In this document: positions 30,679-40,656 of the stretch, piece by piece
Numbering within the stretch: position 1 is the stretch's first letter
Layout of the letters: every line of letters begins with the position of its first letter
Source of the DNA: Thiohalospira halophila DSM 15071
GTDB taxonomy: Bacteria > Pseudomonadota > Gammaproteobacteria > Thiohalospirales > Thiohalospiraceae
Assembly: GCF_900112605.1 (NCBI RefSeq)
Contig: NZ_FOMJ01000008.1
Location: 56,734 to 120,733 of the forward strand
DNA: 64,000 bases
Direction: 5' to 3'
Made by a program: the position numbers and the translations under genes
The notes under the pieces: generated by a model
What the model was told of the DNA's origin: nothing
Databases searched by the model: none
What the model saw: only the letters and a program-made list of their open reading frames with translations

Positions 30679-31707
30679 CTACTCGCCGCCCTCCCAGAGG
30701 TCGACGTCCACCCCCTTCTCCCGCAACCGCTCGCTGCGCGCGTCGATATAGCGCTGGAACTGCGGCTCCTCCTCCCAGGCGCCGGAGGCGACGTAGTCGA
30801 GCATGGAGCGCACGTGGAAGCCGCGGAAGTGGGACTCCATGCGAATGACCTCGCCACCCTCGTCGAAGAGGACCATGGTCGGGGTGTAGGCGACGCCGAG
30901 TTCATCCGCCCAGGCGCGGGCGGTGCGGGTCTCGCCGGCGGGGGTCACCACCTCGGCCTCCCCCCAGCGGTCGAGCTGGATGGCGTGGAAGGGCGCCATG
31001 AGCTCCCGGGCGCGCTCCTCGTCCAGGATCTCGTCGTGCAGGCGGCGGCACTCGGGGCAGCGGCCCTGCTCGAAGAAGACCGCAACGGGGCCATCCCGAC
31101 CGGCCAGGTCGTGGGGCGGATCGGCGAAGAAGGGCTGGTCGTCGAGTTCGCCGGGGCCGGTGCGCTCGCCGGGTCCGTGCTCGGCCATGTAGTCGCTGAA
31201 GGCGACCTCCTGGTGGGCCCCCTCCCCGACATACTCCAGGGCGACCCGGAACTCCTCCGGCGGGTAATAGCCGTTGAGGCGCAGGAGCACCTCGCCGTCG
31301 CCGGCGAGGAAGAGCAGGGTCGGCGTGAACTGGACCTCCATGCGCTCCGCCAGGGCCTTCTCGGTGAGCTGCTCGCCGTCCAGGGCGGTCACCGGCCGGT
31401 CGCCCCGGAGGTTGAGGGCGACCACGTCGAAGTGCTCCCGGGTGTAGTCGACGATGGGCCGCTGGTGGAAGTTGGTCTCGATGAGGGCCTCGCAGTAGGG
31501 GCAGCCCTCCTGCTCCCAGAAGAGGATGAGGCCGCGATCGGCGGCCCGCGCCTCGGCGAGATCCGCCGGGAGGTCGAGGAAGGAGACCTTGAACCAGCCG
31601 GGGAGCTGGAAGTCCCCGGCCCCGTGGACCTCCCCCTCCTCCGCGGCGGCGACGGGGCCGGGGAGGAGGAAGAGGAGCGATAAGAGGGTGATGAGTCGGG
31701 CGGTCAT
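30679..31707 (-). CDS. Exported protein with two thioredoxin-fold domains
   Basis: A 342-residue protein from ATG 31707 (MTARLITL) with a cleavable signal peptide ending near AAA at residues 20-22; an in-frame ATG 15 codons upstream is unlikely. The first thioredoxin-like domain (about 40-160) has CPYC at 69-72 and the cis-Pro loop FTPTLLF. The second (about 195-320) has CPEC at 217-220 and YTPTMVLF. Tandem domains of this sort occur in SoxW-like and thiol-disulfide proteins of sulfur oxidisers. The partner is unknown. The redox role is inferred from the two CxxC motifs. Confidence 0.88.
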   Translation of the reverse strand: MTARLITLLSLLFLLPGPVAAAEEGEVHGAGDFQLPGWFKVSFLDLPADLAEARAADRGLILFWEQEGCPYCEALIETNFHQRPIVDYTREHFDVVALNLRGDRPVTALDGEQLTEKALAERMEVQFTPTLLFLAGDGEVLLRLNGYYPPEEFRVALEYVGEGAHQEVAFSDYMAEHGPGERTGPGELDDQPFFADPPHDLAGRDGPVAVFFEQGRCPECRRLHDEILDEERARELMAPFHAIQLDRWGEAEVVTPAGETRTARAWADELGVAYTPTMVLFDEGGEVIRMESHFRGFHVRSMLDYVASGAWEEEPQFQRYIDARSERLREKGVDVDLWEGGE

Positions 31708-31794
31708 GGCTCTTTCCCCCTGGGACTCGGGCGACGGAACGCCGCCTGTCACCGAGCTATAGCAGCCGCCGGGGCGAATGAACAGGGCAGGGAC

Positions 31795-32586
31795 TCAGAC
31801 CTGCCCACCCACCGAGCGGTAGATCTCCAGGGCGTGGGGCAGTTGCTTGCGCAGGGCGCGGATCCGCTGGGCATCCGGGGGGTGGGTGGAGAGGAAGACC
31901 GGCGGTGCCCCGCCCTCGCCCTTGGCGGCCTGGAACCGCTCCCAGAAGGCGACGGCGGCGCGCGGGTCGTAGCCGGCGCGGGCCATGTAGATCAGGCCCA
32001 GGCGGTCGGCCTCCAGCTCGTTGGCACGGGAGTGGGGGAGCATGACGCCCACCTGAGCGCCGATACTGTAGGCCCCCAGGAGCGCCTCCCGGGTTCCGGG
32101 GCCCTCCGAGCCCAGGGCACCCGCCACCACCGTCGCCCCCAGGTCCAGGGCCATGGCGCGGGAGAGGCGCTCGCCGCCGTGGCGGGCCACGGCGTGGGCG
32201 ACCTCGTGGGCCATGACCGTCGCGAGGCCGGCCTCGTCCTCGGTCACCCCCAGGATCCCGGTATAGATGCCCACCTTGCCGCCGGGGAGGCAGAAGGCGT
32301 TGGCGGTCTCCGGCTGGTCGAAGAGGACGAACTCCCACTCGGCATCGGGCAGGGGGGCGACAGCGGCGATCCGCTCCCCGACATCCTCCACCAGGGAGGC
32401 GCGCTCGGTCCCCCTCTCCACCGGCAGCTCCTCGACCATGCGCCGGAATTCCCGCTGGCCCATCTCCCGTTCCTGGGCGGGGGAGATGAGCATGAGCTGA
32501 CTGCGCCCGGTCTCGGGGACCGTCGCGCAGGCAGCCAGGGTAGCCATCAGGGAGAGGAAGAGCAGGCGAACCAGGGTATGGCGCAT
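31795..32586 (-). CDS. M48-family metallopeptidase lipoprotein
   Basis: A 263-residue lipoprotein from ATG 32586 with lipobox LAAC (Cys20). The zinc site is HEVAH at 127-131, and ELEADRLG supplies the third ligand. SSxxP-type family ending THPPDAQRIRAL is present. It is similar in size and layout to LoiP/YggG and YcaL, periplasmic proteases of envelope quality control. No tetratricopeptide tail is present, so it is not BepA. Frame upstream of 32586 is shadow coding from ubiB. Confidence 0.92.
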   Translation of the reverse strand: MRHTLVRLLFLSLMATLAACATVPETGRSQLMLISPAQEREMGQREFRRMVEELPVERGTERASLVEDVGERIAAVAPLPDAEWEFVLFDQPETANAFCLPGGKVGIYTGILGVTEDEAGLATVMAHEVAHAVARHGGERLSRAMALDLGATVVAGALGSEGPGTREALLGAYSIGAQVGVMLPHSRANELEADRLGLIYMARAGYDPRAAVAFWERFQAAKGEGGAPPVFLSTHPPDAQRIRALRKQLPHALEIYRSVGGQV

Positions 32587-32614
32587 CCAGGGGATCCCTC
32601 TTCGTCCGGGCCGG

Positions 32615-34273
32615 TCAGGCCTCCGCGCCGGGCGGGGAGGTGCGTCGCCAGGCTCGGGCCAGCAGGAGCAGGCCGGCGGCTCCGGCGCCCCAGGCGGCGG
32701 CGGGGACCCCGGCCAGGACCGGCCCCGGGGCGCCGTCGACCAGCAGGGCGGCGGCGACCAGCAGGGCACCGCCGGCGATGGCCACCACCGTCTGGCGCTG
32801 GCCGTGGCGCTGGGTGGCCTCCAGCCGCTCCAGGGCGGCGCCGGCCGGCTCGGGGGCCGGGGCGGCGGCGCGGGAGAGCGCCCGGTGGGCGAGCAGCGGC
32901 AGCTCCGGCAGCAGCTCCAGGGTCCGCGGCGCCTCGCGCTTCATGTTGTGGTAGAAGGCGCGCGGGCCCACCTGGTCCTTCATCCAGTCCTCCAGGAAGG
33001 GCTTGGCGGTCTTCCACAGGTCCAGCTCGGGGTAGAGCTGGCGGCCGAGCCCCTCGATGGCGAGCAGGGTCTTCTGCAGCAGGACCAGCTGGGGCTGGAC
33101 CTCCATGTTGAACCGCCGCGCCACCTGGAACAGCCGCAGGAGCAGGTGGCCGAAGGAGATCTCGCACAGCGGCCGCTCGAAGATGGGCTCGCAGACGGTG
33201 CGGATGGCCGCCTCGAACTCGTCCACCCGGGTATCCGCCGGCACCCAGCGCGACTCCACGTGGAGCTCCGCCACCCGGCGGTAGTCGCGGTTGAAGAAGG
33301 CGACGAAGTTCTCCGCCAGGTAGCGCTGGTCCTCGGGGTTCAGCGTCCCCATGATACCGAAGTCCACCGCCATGTAGCGGCCGTCGTCGGCGACGAAGAT
33401 GTTCCCCGGGTGCATGTCGGCGTGGAAGAAGTTGTGGCTGAAGGCCTGGGTGAAGAAGATCTCCACCCCGCGCTCGGCCAGCCCCTGGCGGTCGATCCCG
33501 GCGCGATCGATGGCCTCGATATCGCTCACCGGGATGCCGTCGATGCGCTCGGTGACCAGGATACTCCCCCGACAGTAGCGCCAGTGGACCTCGGGGATGT
33601 AGAGCAGCGGCGAGGCGGTGAAATTGCGCCGCAGCATGGAGGCGTTGGCCGCCTCGCGCAGGAGATCCAGCTCGTCGTGGATGGTCTTCTCGAACTCGGC
33701 CACCACCTCCACCGGCCGCAGCCGACGCCCCTCGGACCAGTAGCGCCGGATGCGCTCGGCCAGGAAGTACATCAGCTCCACGTCCTGGCGGATGGTCGCC
33801 TCGACCCCCGGACGGACCACCTTCACGATGACCTCATGGCCCTCCGGGAGCCGGGCGGTATGGACCTGGGCGATGGAGGCCGAGGCCAGGGGTTCGTCGT
33901 CGAAGCGGTCGAAGACCTGCTCCAGCGGCTCACCGTAGGCCGCCTCGACGAGGCCCCGCGCCGACGCCGAGGGGAAGGGCGGCACCCGGTCCTGCAGGCG
34001 GGCGAACTCCTCGGCCACGTCCGGCGGCAGCAGGTCCCGCCGGGTGGAGAGGATCTGGCCGAACTTCACGAAGACCGGCCCCAGGTCCTCCAGGGCGCAG
34101 CGCAGCCGCTCACCGCGGGGGCGGCGGGCGTGGAGCCAGTAGCCGGGGGTCCCATAACGCAGCCAGCGCAGACGGCGCAGCACCGGCAGGGAGTAGATCA
34201 GCTCGTCCAGGCCGTGGCGGCCCATGATCCAGAGGATCCCGCCCAGGCGCAGCCAGCGGCGCGGTCGCAGCAT
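32615..34273 (-). CDS. ubiB: Ubiquinone biosynthesis accessory kinase-like protein UbiB
   Basis: Atypical kinase/ATPase of the ADCK family needed for ubiquinone synthesis, 552 residues. The KxGQ-type motif is [15 protein letters not shown] and the Ala-rich loop is [11 protein letters not shown]. The catalytic loop is [10 protein letters not shown] with the metal Asp in VDFGIMGTL. Two C-terminal hydrophobic segments at about 500-545 anchor it to the membrane. Its start shares one base with the ubiJ stop (TGATG), indicating coupling. Confidence 0.96.
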   Translation of the reverse strand: MLRPRRWLRLGGILWIMGRHGLDELIYSLPVLRRLRWLRYGTPGYWLHARRPRGERLRCALEDLGPVFVKFGQILSTRRDLLPPDVAEEFARLQDRVPPFPSASARGLVEAAYGEPLEQVFDRFDDEPLASASIAQVHTARLPEGHEVIVKVVRPGVEATIRQDVELMYFLAERIRRYWSEGRRLRPVEVVAEFEKTIHDELDLLREAANASMLRRNFTASPLLYIPEVHWRYCRGSILVTERIDGIPVSDIEAIDRAGIDRQGLAERGVEIFFTQAFSHNFFHADMHPGNIFVADDGRYMAVDFGIMGTLNPEDQRYLAENFVAFFNRDYRRVAELHVESRWVPADTRVDEFEAAIRTVCEPIFERPLCEISFGHLLLRLFQVARRFNMEVQPQLVLLQKTLLAIEGLGRQLYPELDLWKTAKPFLEDWMKDQVGPRAFYHNMKREAPRTLELLPELPLLAHRALSRAAAPAPEPAGAALERLEATQRHGQRQTVVAIAGGALLVAAALLVDGAPGPVLAGVPAAAWGAGAAGLLLLARAWRRTSPPGAEA

Positions 34274-34896
34274 CAGCCCCCGCCCCCGTTGCGCTCCTCC
34301 AGCAGGCGCAGGCGCGCCTCCAGCCGGGCGACATCATCCCGCAGGCGGGCCACGTCCGCCGACCAGGCGCGGTAGCGGCCCGCGGAGGGCAGGATCTCCG
34401 CCTCCTCCCGGGCGTATTCGGCCGCATTGGCCTCGGCGGTTTCGGCCAGGCCGCGCAGCCAGCCCAGGCCGTCGCGGAGCAGACGGCCGGCGCGATGGGC
34501 CACCGGGTCCCCCACCAGGCGGGCGGCGTGGTCCTCCCAGTCGATATCCAGGGCGGCCAGCGCGGCGTTCAGGGACTGAGCGAAGCCGGTATCGCCGGTG
34601 ATGGTCACGGCCCCCTCGTGGACCGGGCCGTTCCCGGTCTCGGTAAGCAGCCGCAGCAGGGAGAAGGGGGCGCCGGTGACCACGGCATCGGCATCCGCCG
34701 GGTCGGCCTCCAGACCCAGGGCGAGGCCTCCCTCCACGGGGGTGATGGCCACGGTGGCCCCGGTCCCGCTGACCACCACCGCCAGGGTCCGCCCCTCCAG
34801 CGGGGTCAGTCGGTGGACGGCCTCCGGATCCAGGGCCAGGGCGGCGTTGGCCGCCCGCTCCAGGCCGGCGGCGACCATCTGTATCAGCTCGTGCAT
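34273..34896 (-). CDS. ubiJ: Ubiquinone biosynthesis accessory factor UbiJ
   Basis: A 207-residue SCP2-domain protein that, with UbiK, organises the soluble Ubi complex and binds isoprenoid lipid. SCP2-like domain at about 8-115. The C-terminus has a predicted coiled coil ([24 protein letters not shown]) that in characterised UbiJ meets UbiK. I use ATG 34896 (MHELIQMV). The upstream frame is the RDD gene in another register. The start lies inside the end of the RDD gene (13-base overlap). Confidence 0.9.
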   Translation of the reverse strand: MHELIQMVAAGLERAANAALALDPEAVHRLTPLEGRTLAVVVSGTGATVAITPVEGGLALGLEADPADADAVVTGAPFSLLRLLTETGNGPVHEGAVTITGDTGFAQSLNAALAALDIDWEDHAARLVGDPVAHRAGRLLRDGLGWLRGLAETAEANAAEYAREEAEILPSAGRYRAWSADVARLRDDVARLEARLRLLEERNGGGG

Positions 34897-35348
34897 CCCG
34901 CCTCCCGCATGAGCGTGGTGAGGTCCTTGGTGGACTCGTCCTCGGGGCGGTGGACCACGCCGGTCCGGGCGATCTTGTCGTGGAAGCCCTGCTTGCGCCG
35001 ATCCCACGCCGCCCAGAGGAAACCGAGATAGACCGGCAGGGCGGAGAGGAAGTAGCCGACGTAGCGGATCACGGCCTGGCCCACGCTGACCCCGCCGCCA
35101 TCGCGGATATCGATGACGGCGATCTCCATCAGCCGCTTGCCCGGCGTCGCCCCGCGCAGGCGCCAGAACCCCACCAGGGCCAGGGCCGGGGCCAGGTCCA
35201 CTACCAGCCGCCGCCACCAATCCTCGAAGAGAGCACCCTGGGTCGCCACGGCCAGGGGCAGCAGCAGGGCGGCGGCCAGCAGGCCATCCAGGGCCAGCGC
35301 CGCCGCGCGGCGCCAGAAACCGGCCCACTCCCCCGCCACTGCGGCCAT
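34884..35348 (-). CDS. RDD-family membrane protein
   Basis: A 154-residue protein with three likely membrane helices at about 12-36, 48-64 and 90-113. It has the RDD features: an Arg and Asp pair in the first helix region (WRRAAALALDGLL) and the RGATPGKRLM loop, which is often LRGATPGK in this family. The function of these small proteins is unclear. It lies between ubiE and ubiJ, with 2 bases to ubiE and an overlap with ubiJ, so it is expressed as part of the ubiquinone operon. Confidence 0.9.
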   Translation of the reverse strand: MAAVAGEWAGFWRRAAALALDGLLAAALLLPLAVATQGALFEDWWRRLVVDLAPALALVGFWRLRGATPGKRLMEIAVIDIRDGGGVSVGQAVIRYVGYFLSALPVYLGFLWAAWDRRKQGFHDKIARTGVVHRPEDESTKDLTTLMREAGCTS

Positions 35349-35350
35349 GG

Positions 35351-36103
35351 TCAGGCCTTGTACCCCACGTGGAGGGCGACGATGCCGCCGGTGAGGTCGT
35401 GCCAGGTCACGCCGGTGAAGCCGGCCGCCTCGAACATCCCGGCCAGGGTCTTCTGGTCCGGGTGCATGCGGATGGACTCGGCGAGGTAGCGGTAGCTCTC
35501 CGCGTCCCCGGCCACCAGCCGCCCCATGAAGGGCAGGGCGGCGAAGGAGTAGGCGTCATAGACCGGCTTGAGCCCCGGCAGGACCGGTTTGGAGAACTCC
35601 AGCACCAGGAGGCGGCCGCCAGGCTTGAGGACCCGGTGGATGGAGGCCAGGGCGGCCTCCTTGTCGGTGACGTTGCGCAGGCCGAAGGCCATGGTCACGC
35701 GATCGAAGTGGTTGTCCGGGAAGGGCAGGTGCTCGGCATCGGCCTGGACGTACTGGATATTCCCGGCCAGGCCGGCGTTCACCAGCCGTTCGCGGCCGTG
35801 GCCCAGCATCTCGGCATTGATGTCCGACAGGACCACCTCGCCGTCCGGACCCACCCGCCGGGCCTCGGCCTCGGCCAGATCGCCGGTGCCACCGGCCAGG
35901 TCCAGGACCCGCTGGCCCTTGCGCAGGCCGGCCCGGTCCAGGGTGAAGCGCTTCCACAACCGGTGGACACCCCCGGACATGAGGTCGTTCATGACGTCGT
36001 ACTTGGCCGCCACCGAGGAGAAGACGCCGGCGACGCGGCGCTTCTTCTCCCCCTTGGGGACCTCCTTGTAGCCGAAGTGGGTGGTGCCGTTGTCCTCGCT
36101 CAT
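35351..36103 (-). CDS. ubiE: Ubiquinone/menaquinone C-methyltransferase UbiE
   Basis: SAM-dependent methyltransferase that methylates the benzoquinone ring of ubiquinone precursors. ATG 36103 ([16 protein letters not shown]) gives 250 residues, the family size. SAM motif I is [11 protein letters not shown]. The conserved FGLRNVTDK and LVLEFSKP blocks follow. Overlaps the DUF971 gene by ATGA. Confidence 0.96.
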   Translation of the reverse strand: MSEDNGTTHFGYKEVPKGEKKRRVAGVFSSVAAKYDVMNDLMSGGVHRLWKRFTLDRAGLRKGQRVLDLAGGTGDLAEAEARRVGPDGEVVLSDINAEMLGHGRERLVNAGLAGNIQYVQADAEHLPFPDNHFDRVTMAFGLRNVTDKEAALASIHRVLKPGGRLLVLEFSKPVLPGLKPVYDAYSFAALPFMGRLVAGDAESYRYLAESIRMHPDQKTLAGMFEAAGFTGVTWHDLTGGIVALHVGYKA

Positions 36104-36519
36104 CCGCCGCTCCCTCCCTGGTAGGGGGCGTTGGCGTCGACCGCCCCGGCGCCGGCATCCACCGGCTCCCGGGAGACGCCGGCCTGCTCCACCTTGGCCA
36201 GGTAGTCCTGCCACATCTCGTCCTGGTTCACGCCGAAGCGGTAGAGCAGGTCCCAGGAGTAGATCCCGGTGTCGTGGCCGTCGTCGAAGTAGAGCTGGAC
36301 GGCGTAGTTGCCCACCGGCTGGACGCTGGTGATGTTGACGTTCTTCTTGCCCCACTGCAGCCGTTCCTGGCCCGGGCCGTGGCCCTGGACCTCGGCGGAG
36401 GGGGAGAAGACGCGCAGGAATTCGCAGGGGAATTCGAACCGGCTGCCGTCGTCGAAGGCGACCTCCAGCACGTGGGACTTCTGGTGCAGGCGGATGTCGG
36501 TGGGGGTCGGCTGGCTCAT
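36100..36519 (-). CDS. DUF971 domain protein
   Basis: A 139-residue protein with the small beta-rich DUF971 domain (also at the N-terminus of gamma-butyrobetaine hydroxylases). [15 protein letters not shown] begins it, [17 protein letters not shown] is the family signature and [16 protein letters not shown] ends it. The remaining tail of about 30 residues is low complexity. Its place between hslU and ubiE is common in gammaproteobacteria. Possible roles in Fe-S or metal handling have been suggested for the fold, but nothing here decides it. Confidence 0.9.
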   Translation of the reverse strand: MSQPTPTDIRLHQKSHVLEVAFDDGSRFEFPCEFLRVFSPSAEVQGHGPGQERLQWGKKNVNITSVQPVGNYAVQLYFDDGHDTGIYSWDLLYRFGVNQDEMWQDYLAKVEQAGVSREPVDAGAGAVDANAPYQGGSGG

Positions 36520-36535
36520 TCCGGAACCTCCGTGA

Positions 36536-37867
36536 TCAGAGGATGTAGCGGCTGAGATCGCGGTCGCGGACCAGCTCGCCGAGCTGTTCGTCCACGTAGG
36601 CGCGATCCACGGTCACCGCATCGCCGCCGCGATCGGCGGCCTCGAAGGAGAGGCTCTCCAGGAGCCGCTCCATGATGGTGTGCAGGCGGCGGGCGCCGAT
36701 GTTCTCGGTGCCCTCGTTGACCTCCCGGGCCACCTCGGCCAGGCGCCGGATGCCGTCGTCGGTGAAGGTGAGGCCCACCCCCTCGGCGGCCAGCAGGGCA
36801 CGGTACTGCTCGGTAAGCGCCGCGCGCGGCTCGGTGAGGATGCGGACGAAGTCCTCGGTCCCCAGCGCGTCCAGCTCCACCCGGATGGGCAGCCGCCCCT
36901 GCAGCTCCGGGATGAGGTCGGAGGGCTTGGAGAGGTGAAAGGCGCCGGAGGCGATGAAGAGGATGTGGTCGGTCTTCACCCAGCCCTGCTTGGTGGAGAC
37001 GGTCGCCCCCTCCACCAGCGGCAGCAGGTCGCGCTGGACCCCCTCGCGGGAGACGTCGGCGCCGCCCTTCTTGTCCTGGGAGCCGGCGACCTTGTCCATC
37101 TCGTCGAGGAAGACGATGCCGTGCTGCTCCACCCGCTCCACGGCCTGCTGCTTGATCTCCTCCTCGTTGACCAGCCTGGCCGCCTCCTCGTCCGTGAGCT
37201 GGCGCATGGCCTCGGCCACCGGCAGGCGGCGGGTCTGGTGCTGACCGCCGCTACCCATGTTCTGGAACATGGACTGGATCTGGCTGGTCATCTCCTCCAT
37301 GCCCGGCGGGGTGAGGATGTCCATGCCGCCCCCGGCCTGGCTGACCTCCACGTCCACCTCGCGGTCGTCCAGCTCGCCCTCGCGCAGCTTCTTGCGGAAC
37401 TTCTGCCGGGTGGATGAAGTGGTCTCGCTCTCCCCGCCCCGGGCCGGCGGCAGCAGGGCGTCGAGGATGCGCTCCTCGGCGGCCTCCTCGGCGCGGTGGC
37501 GCACGGCGGCCATGGCCTCCTCGCGCACCATCTGCACGGCGGACTCCACCAGATCGCGGATGATGGACTCCACGTCGCGGCCGACGTACCCCACCTCGGT
37601 GAAGCGGGTCGCCTCCACCTTGGCGAAGGGGGCGTTGGCGAGCTTCGCCAGGCGGCGGGCGATCTCGGTCTTGCCCACGCCGGTGGGACCGATCATGAGG
37701 ATGTTCTTGGGCGTGATCTCCGGGGCGAGCTCCGGGTCCACCTGCGTCCGCCGCCAGCGGTTGCGCAGGGCGATGGCCACGGCGCGCTTGGCCTCCGCCT
37801 GGCCGACGATGTGGCTGTCCAGCTCGGCGACGATCTCGCGGGGGGTCATGGGGGCGTCGTCGGACAC
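36536..37867 (-). CDS. hslU: ATP-dependent protease ATPase subunit HslU
   Basis: AAA+ unfoldase of the HslVU protease, 443 residues. Walker A is [11 protein letters not shown], the pore loop is EVGYVGRD and Walker B is [10 protein letters not shown]. The intermediate I domain lies at about 110-230 ([12 protein letters not shown] onwards). The C-terminus ends in SRYIL, which docks into HslV. An internal ATG at codon 7 is an alternative start. It follows hslV by 4 bases. Confidence 0.97.
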   Translation of the reverse strand: MSDDAPMTPREIVAELDSHIVGQAEAKRAVAIALRNRWRRTQVDPELAPEITPKNILMIGPTGVGKTEIARRLAKLANAPFAKVEATRFTEVGYVGRDVESIIRDLVESAVQMVREEAMAAVRHRAEEAAEERILDALLPPARGGESETTSSTRQKFRKKLREGELDDREVDVEVSQAGGGMDILTPPGMEEMTSQIQSMFQNMGSGGQHQTRRLPVAEAMRQLTDEEAARLVNEEEIKQQAVERVEQHGIVFLDEMDKVAGSQDKKGGADVSREGVQRDLLPLVEGATVSTKQGWVKTDHILFIASGAFHLSKPSDLIPELQGRLPIRVELDALGTEDFVRILTEPRAALTEQYRALLAAEGVGLTFTDDGIRRLAEVAREVNEGTENIGARRLHTIMERLLESLSFEAADRGGDAVTVDRAYVDEQLGELVRDRDLSRYIL

Positions 37868-37871
37868 GGGC

Positions 37872-38405
37872 TCAGAGCTCCTCGATGGTCAGCTGGTGGT
37901 TGGTGTAGACGCAGATGTCGGCGGCGATGTTCATGGCGCGCTCGGCCACCTCCCGGGCGCCGAGGTCGCTGTTCTCGGCCAGCGCCCGGGCGGCGGCCTG
38001 GGCGTAGGGCCCGCCGGAGCCGATGGCCACCAGGTCGTGCTCGGGCTCGATGACGTCGCCGTTGCCGGAGATCACCAGCATGCCGCTGGCGTCGGCCACG
38101 ATGAGCAGCGCCTCCAGCCGGCGCAGGGCGCGCTCGGTGCGCCACTCCTTGGCCAGCTCCACGGCGGCGCGGGTGAGCTGGCCACCGAACTCCTCCAGCT
38201 TGCCCTCGAAGCGCTCGAACAGGGTGAAGGCATCGGCGGTGCTGCCGGCGAAGCCGGCGACGACCTTGTCGCGGTAGAGGCGGCGGACCTTGCGGGCATT
38301 GCCCTTCATCACCGTATTACCCAGGCTCACCTGGCCGTCGCCGACCATGGCCACGGCGTCATCGCGACGCACGCAGAGGATGGTGGTTCCGTCGAACTGC
38401 TCCAA
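37872..38405 (-). CDS. hslV: ATP-dependent protease peptidase subunit HslV
   Basis: Threonine protease, 177 residues, begun at TTG 38405. The catalytic threonine follows a short propeptide (MEQFDG, then TTILCVRRD), so maturation would remove six residues. [31 protein letters not shown] and [14 protein letters not shown] are conserved blocks. Start of the hslVU-DUF971-ubiE-RDD-ubiJ-ubiB run. A TACAAT -10 candidate lies on the minus strand at 38442-38447, without a clear -35. Confidence 0.96.
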   Translation of the reverse strand: MEQFDGTTILCVRRDDAVAMVGDGQVSLGNTVMKGNARKVRRLYRDKVVAGFAGSTADAFTLFERFEGKLEEFGGQLTRAAVELAKEWRTERALRRLEALLIVADASGMLVISGNGDVIEPEHDLVAIGSGGPYAQAAARALAENSDLGAREVAERAMNIAADICVYTNHQLTIEEL

Positions 38406-38508
38406 GGGGGGACTCCCGACTGCGAGATTTTCGGTGGACCGATTGTAGCACTGCAGCCCGGCTCGACGAGGCCTACAATGGCGGTTTTACCGGGAATCGA
38501 GCGAGAGC

Positions 38509-38612
38509 CGGGGGCGGGCGCGGTTCCCCGGGACCGTCGGCGGCAGGGATGCCGCCGTCGAGGCTACAGGGATGTATTCACGCCGTGTTCCGGGGAACCG
38601 TGCCCGCCCCCG
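38509..38612 (+). repeat. Structured intergenic repeat, copy 2, in the leader of the MFS gene
   Basis: Arms 38509-38531 and 38590-38612 pair at 22 of 23 positions, and the exception would be a G-U wobble. The core contains two hairpins: CGGCGGCA-GGGA-TGCCGCCG (8 perfect pairs) and TACA-GGGA-TGTA, then CACGCCGTG. Compared with copy 1, an A-T pair has become G-C in the first hairpin and a G-C pair has become T-A in the second, so base changes keep the stems. It lies between divergent hslV and the MFS gene and ends 39 bases before the MFS start. TACAAT at 38474-38479 could be a -10 on the plus strand. Confidence 0.8.
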
Positions 38613-38651
38613 GCGACCCCGCCGACCCCGAAGACGCATCGACCGCGAGCC

Positions 38652-39860
38652 ATGATCACCGATTACTTCCGCTTCCTGCTCACCCACCCCGGCCGCCTCG
38701 CCTTCGGGATCCTGGCGACCCTGGGCTCGGGCTTCGGCCAGACCTACTTCATCGGCCTCTACAACGCCGAGATCCGGGGCGCCTTCGACCTCAGCCACGG
38801 CGACATCGGCGGCCTCTATGCCGTGGCCACCATCGCCAGCGCCCTCCTGCTGCCGGTGGTTACCCCCCTCTACGACCGCTGGGGGCTGCGCGCCTTCGCC
38901 CTGCTGGCCACCGGGCTGCTCGCCGCCGGCGCCCTGGCCATGGCCGGGGCGGCCGGTATCGCCGGGCTGCTGGGGGCGCTCTTCCTCCTGCGGCTGGGCG
39001 GTCAGGGGCTCATGGGCCACATGGGGATCACCACCATGGCGCGCAGCTTCGCCGCCAGCCGCGGCAAGGCGACCAGCGTGGCGGCCATGGGCTTCCCCCT
39101 GGCGGAGGGGACGCTGCCGGCGCTGGCCGTGGGCGTTGCGGCGATGGTGGCCTGGCGGGAGGCCTGGATGGTCTGGGCCGCGGTGACCCTGGCGGTGGTC
39201 ACCCCCCTGCTGCTACTCCTGGCCCGCCAGCACGAGGGCGGGCCGGTGGAGGTGGCCGGACCGCCGCCGGGGAGCCAGCGGGACTGGCGCCGCTCCGAGG
39301 TAGTGCGGGACACCCGCTTCCTGCTACTGATCCCGGCCGGGGTGGCCGCGCCCTTCGCGGTAACGGTGCTCTTCTTCCACCAGGTGCCGCTGGCGGAGCT
39401 GCGCGGCTGGAGCGAGACCATGCTCGCCGCCGGCCTCTCGGTCTTCGCGGTGGGCCACGTCACCGGCCTTTTCCTGGCCGGACCCACGGTGGATCGCTTC
39501 GGCGCCGGCCGGGTCCTGCCGCCGGCGCTGATCCCCCTGGCCCTGGCCGGGCTGGCGCTGGCCGTCATCACGCCGAGCTGGGGGATCCTGGTCTGGTCGG
39601 GGCTGCTCGGCGTCGGCCTGGCCTTCGGCGCCACCGCGGCCGGGGCGCTCTGGGCGGAGCTCTACGGGGTGACCCACCTGGGCGCCATCCGCGGACTGTT
39701 CCAGGCGCTGGCGGTGTTCGCCACCGCCATCGGGCCGGTGACCACCGGCTGGCTGCTGGATGCCGGCCTCGGCCCCTTCGGCCTGGGGCTGGGTCTGGCC
39801 GCCGGGATCGGGCTCGCCGCGCTACTGGCAACCCTGGGCCTGCGTCGCTCGCCCGGCTGA
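38652..39860 (+). CDS. Major facilitator superfamily transporter
   Basis: A 402-residue inner-membrane protein with twelve predicted helices and a central hydrophilic loop near residues 195-215. YDRWGLRAF after helix 2 and VDRFGAGRVLPP after helix 8 are the two MFS loop motifs, in symmetric positions. LRLGGQGLMGHMG in helix 4 resembles monocarboxylate-type carriers of the superfamily. The substrate cannot be told. Its leader carries the structured repeat described at 38509-38612. Confidence 0.88.
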   Translation: MITDYFRFLLTHPGRLAFGILATLGSGFGQTYFIGLYNAEIRGAFDLSHGDIGGLYAVATIASALLLPVVTPLYDRWGLRAFALLATGLLAAGALAMAGAAGIAGLLGALFLLRLGGQGLMGHMGITTMARSFAASRGKATSVAAMGFPLAEGTLPALAVGVAAMVAWREAWMVWAAVTLAVVTPLLLLLARQHEGGPVEVAGPPPGSQRDWRRSEVVRDTRFLLLIPAGVAAPFAVTVLFFHQVPLAELRGWSETMLAAGLSVFAVGHVTGLFLAGPTVDRFGAGRVLPPALIPLALAGLALAVITPSWGILVWSGLLGVGLAFGATAAGALWAELYGVTHLGAIRGLFQALAVFATAIGPVTTGWLLDAGLGPFGLGLGLAAGIGLAALLATLGLRRSPG

Positions 39861-39895
39861 CCACAGAATTCCCCATCGCTACCCCGGAGGCTCGC

Positions 39896-40594
39896 ATGGA
39901 TCACGCAGAGGATCTCACCGGACGCACCCTCTACATCACCGGCGGGGGTCGCGGCATCGGCCTGGCCACGGCGCGCCTGGCCCTGGAGGCCGGCGCCCGG
40001 GTGGCCATCGCCACCGCCACGGCGGACAGCGCCACCCGGGCGGCTGCCGAACTCGGGGCCGGGTCCGACCGGCTCTTCGCAGCGGCCGCCGACGTCCGCG
40101 ACTACGCCGCCCTGGCCGCCTGGCTCCGGCAGGCGGAAGAGCGGATCGGCCCACCCGATGCCCTGGTGAACAGCGCCGGGACCGTCGCCGTGGGACCCTT
40201 CGCCGAGCAGGCGCCGGCAGACTACCAGGCGGTGGTGGACATCAACGTCACCGGGCTGATGCACGGCTGTCACGCCGCCCTCCCGGCCCTGCGCGAACGC
40301 GGGGGTACCATCATCAACATCAGCTCCGGGGCCGGCTTCCACGGGATCCCGGAGGCGGCGGCCTACTCGGCGTCCAAGTTCGCGGTCAACGGCTTCACCC
40401 AGGCCCTCCACCTGGAGGAGGGGCCCCGGGTCCGGGTCTTCGCACTCTGTCCCGGCCGGGTGGCCACGGACATGCAGGAGGCCTTCTCAGGCCGACGCCA
40501 GGGGATCGCCCCGGAGCAGGTCGCCCGCCGGATCCTGGCGCTGGCCGGCCCCGAACCGGACGGTACCCCCGGCGAGTGCGAGCCGGTGGGCTGA
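39896..40594 (+). CDS. Short-chain dehydrogenase/reductase
   Basis: A 232-residue NAD(P)-dependent oxidoreductase. The cofactor motif is TGGGRGIGLA, NSAG follows strand 4, and the catalytic Ser/Tyr/Lys are in INISSG and YSASK. CCGGAGG lies 5 bases before ATG 39896. Classical SDR of unknown substrate. It follows the MFS gene by 35 bases, and they may form an operon. Confidence 0.92.
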   Translation: MDHAEDLTGRTLYITGGGRGIGLATARLALEAGARVAIATATADSATRAAAELGAGSDRLFAAAADVRDYAALAAWLRQAEERIGPPDALVNSAGTVAVGPFAEQAPADYQAVVDINVTGLMHGCHAALPALRERGGTIINISSGAGFHGIPEAAAYSASKFAVNGFTQALHLEEGPRVRVFALCPGRVATDMQEAFSGRRQGIAPEQVARRILALAGPEPDGTPGECEPVG

Positions 40595-40656
40595 GCGATC
40601 GCACCGGCCGCTAACTGCTAGAATTCGGAGAGGGAATTCCCCGAGGAGACAAGGCC

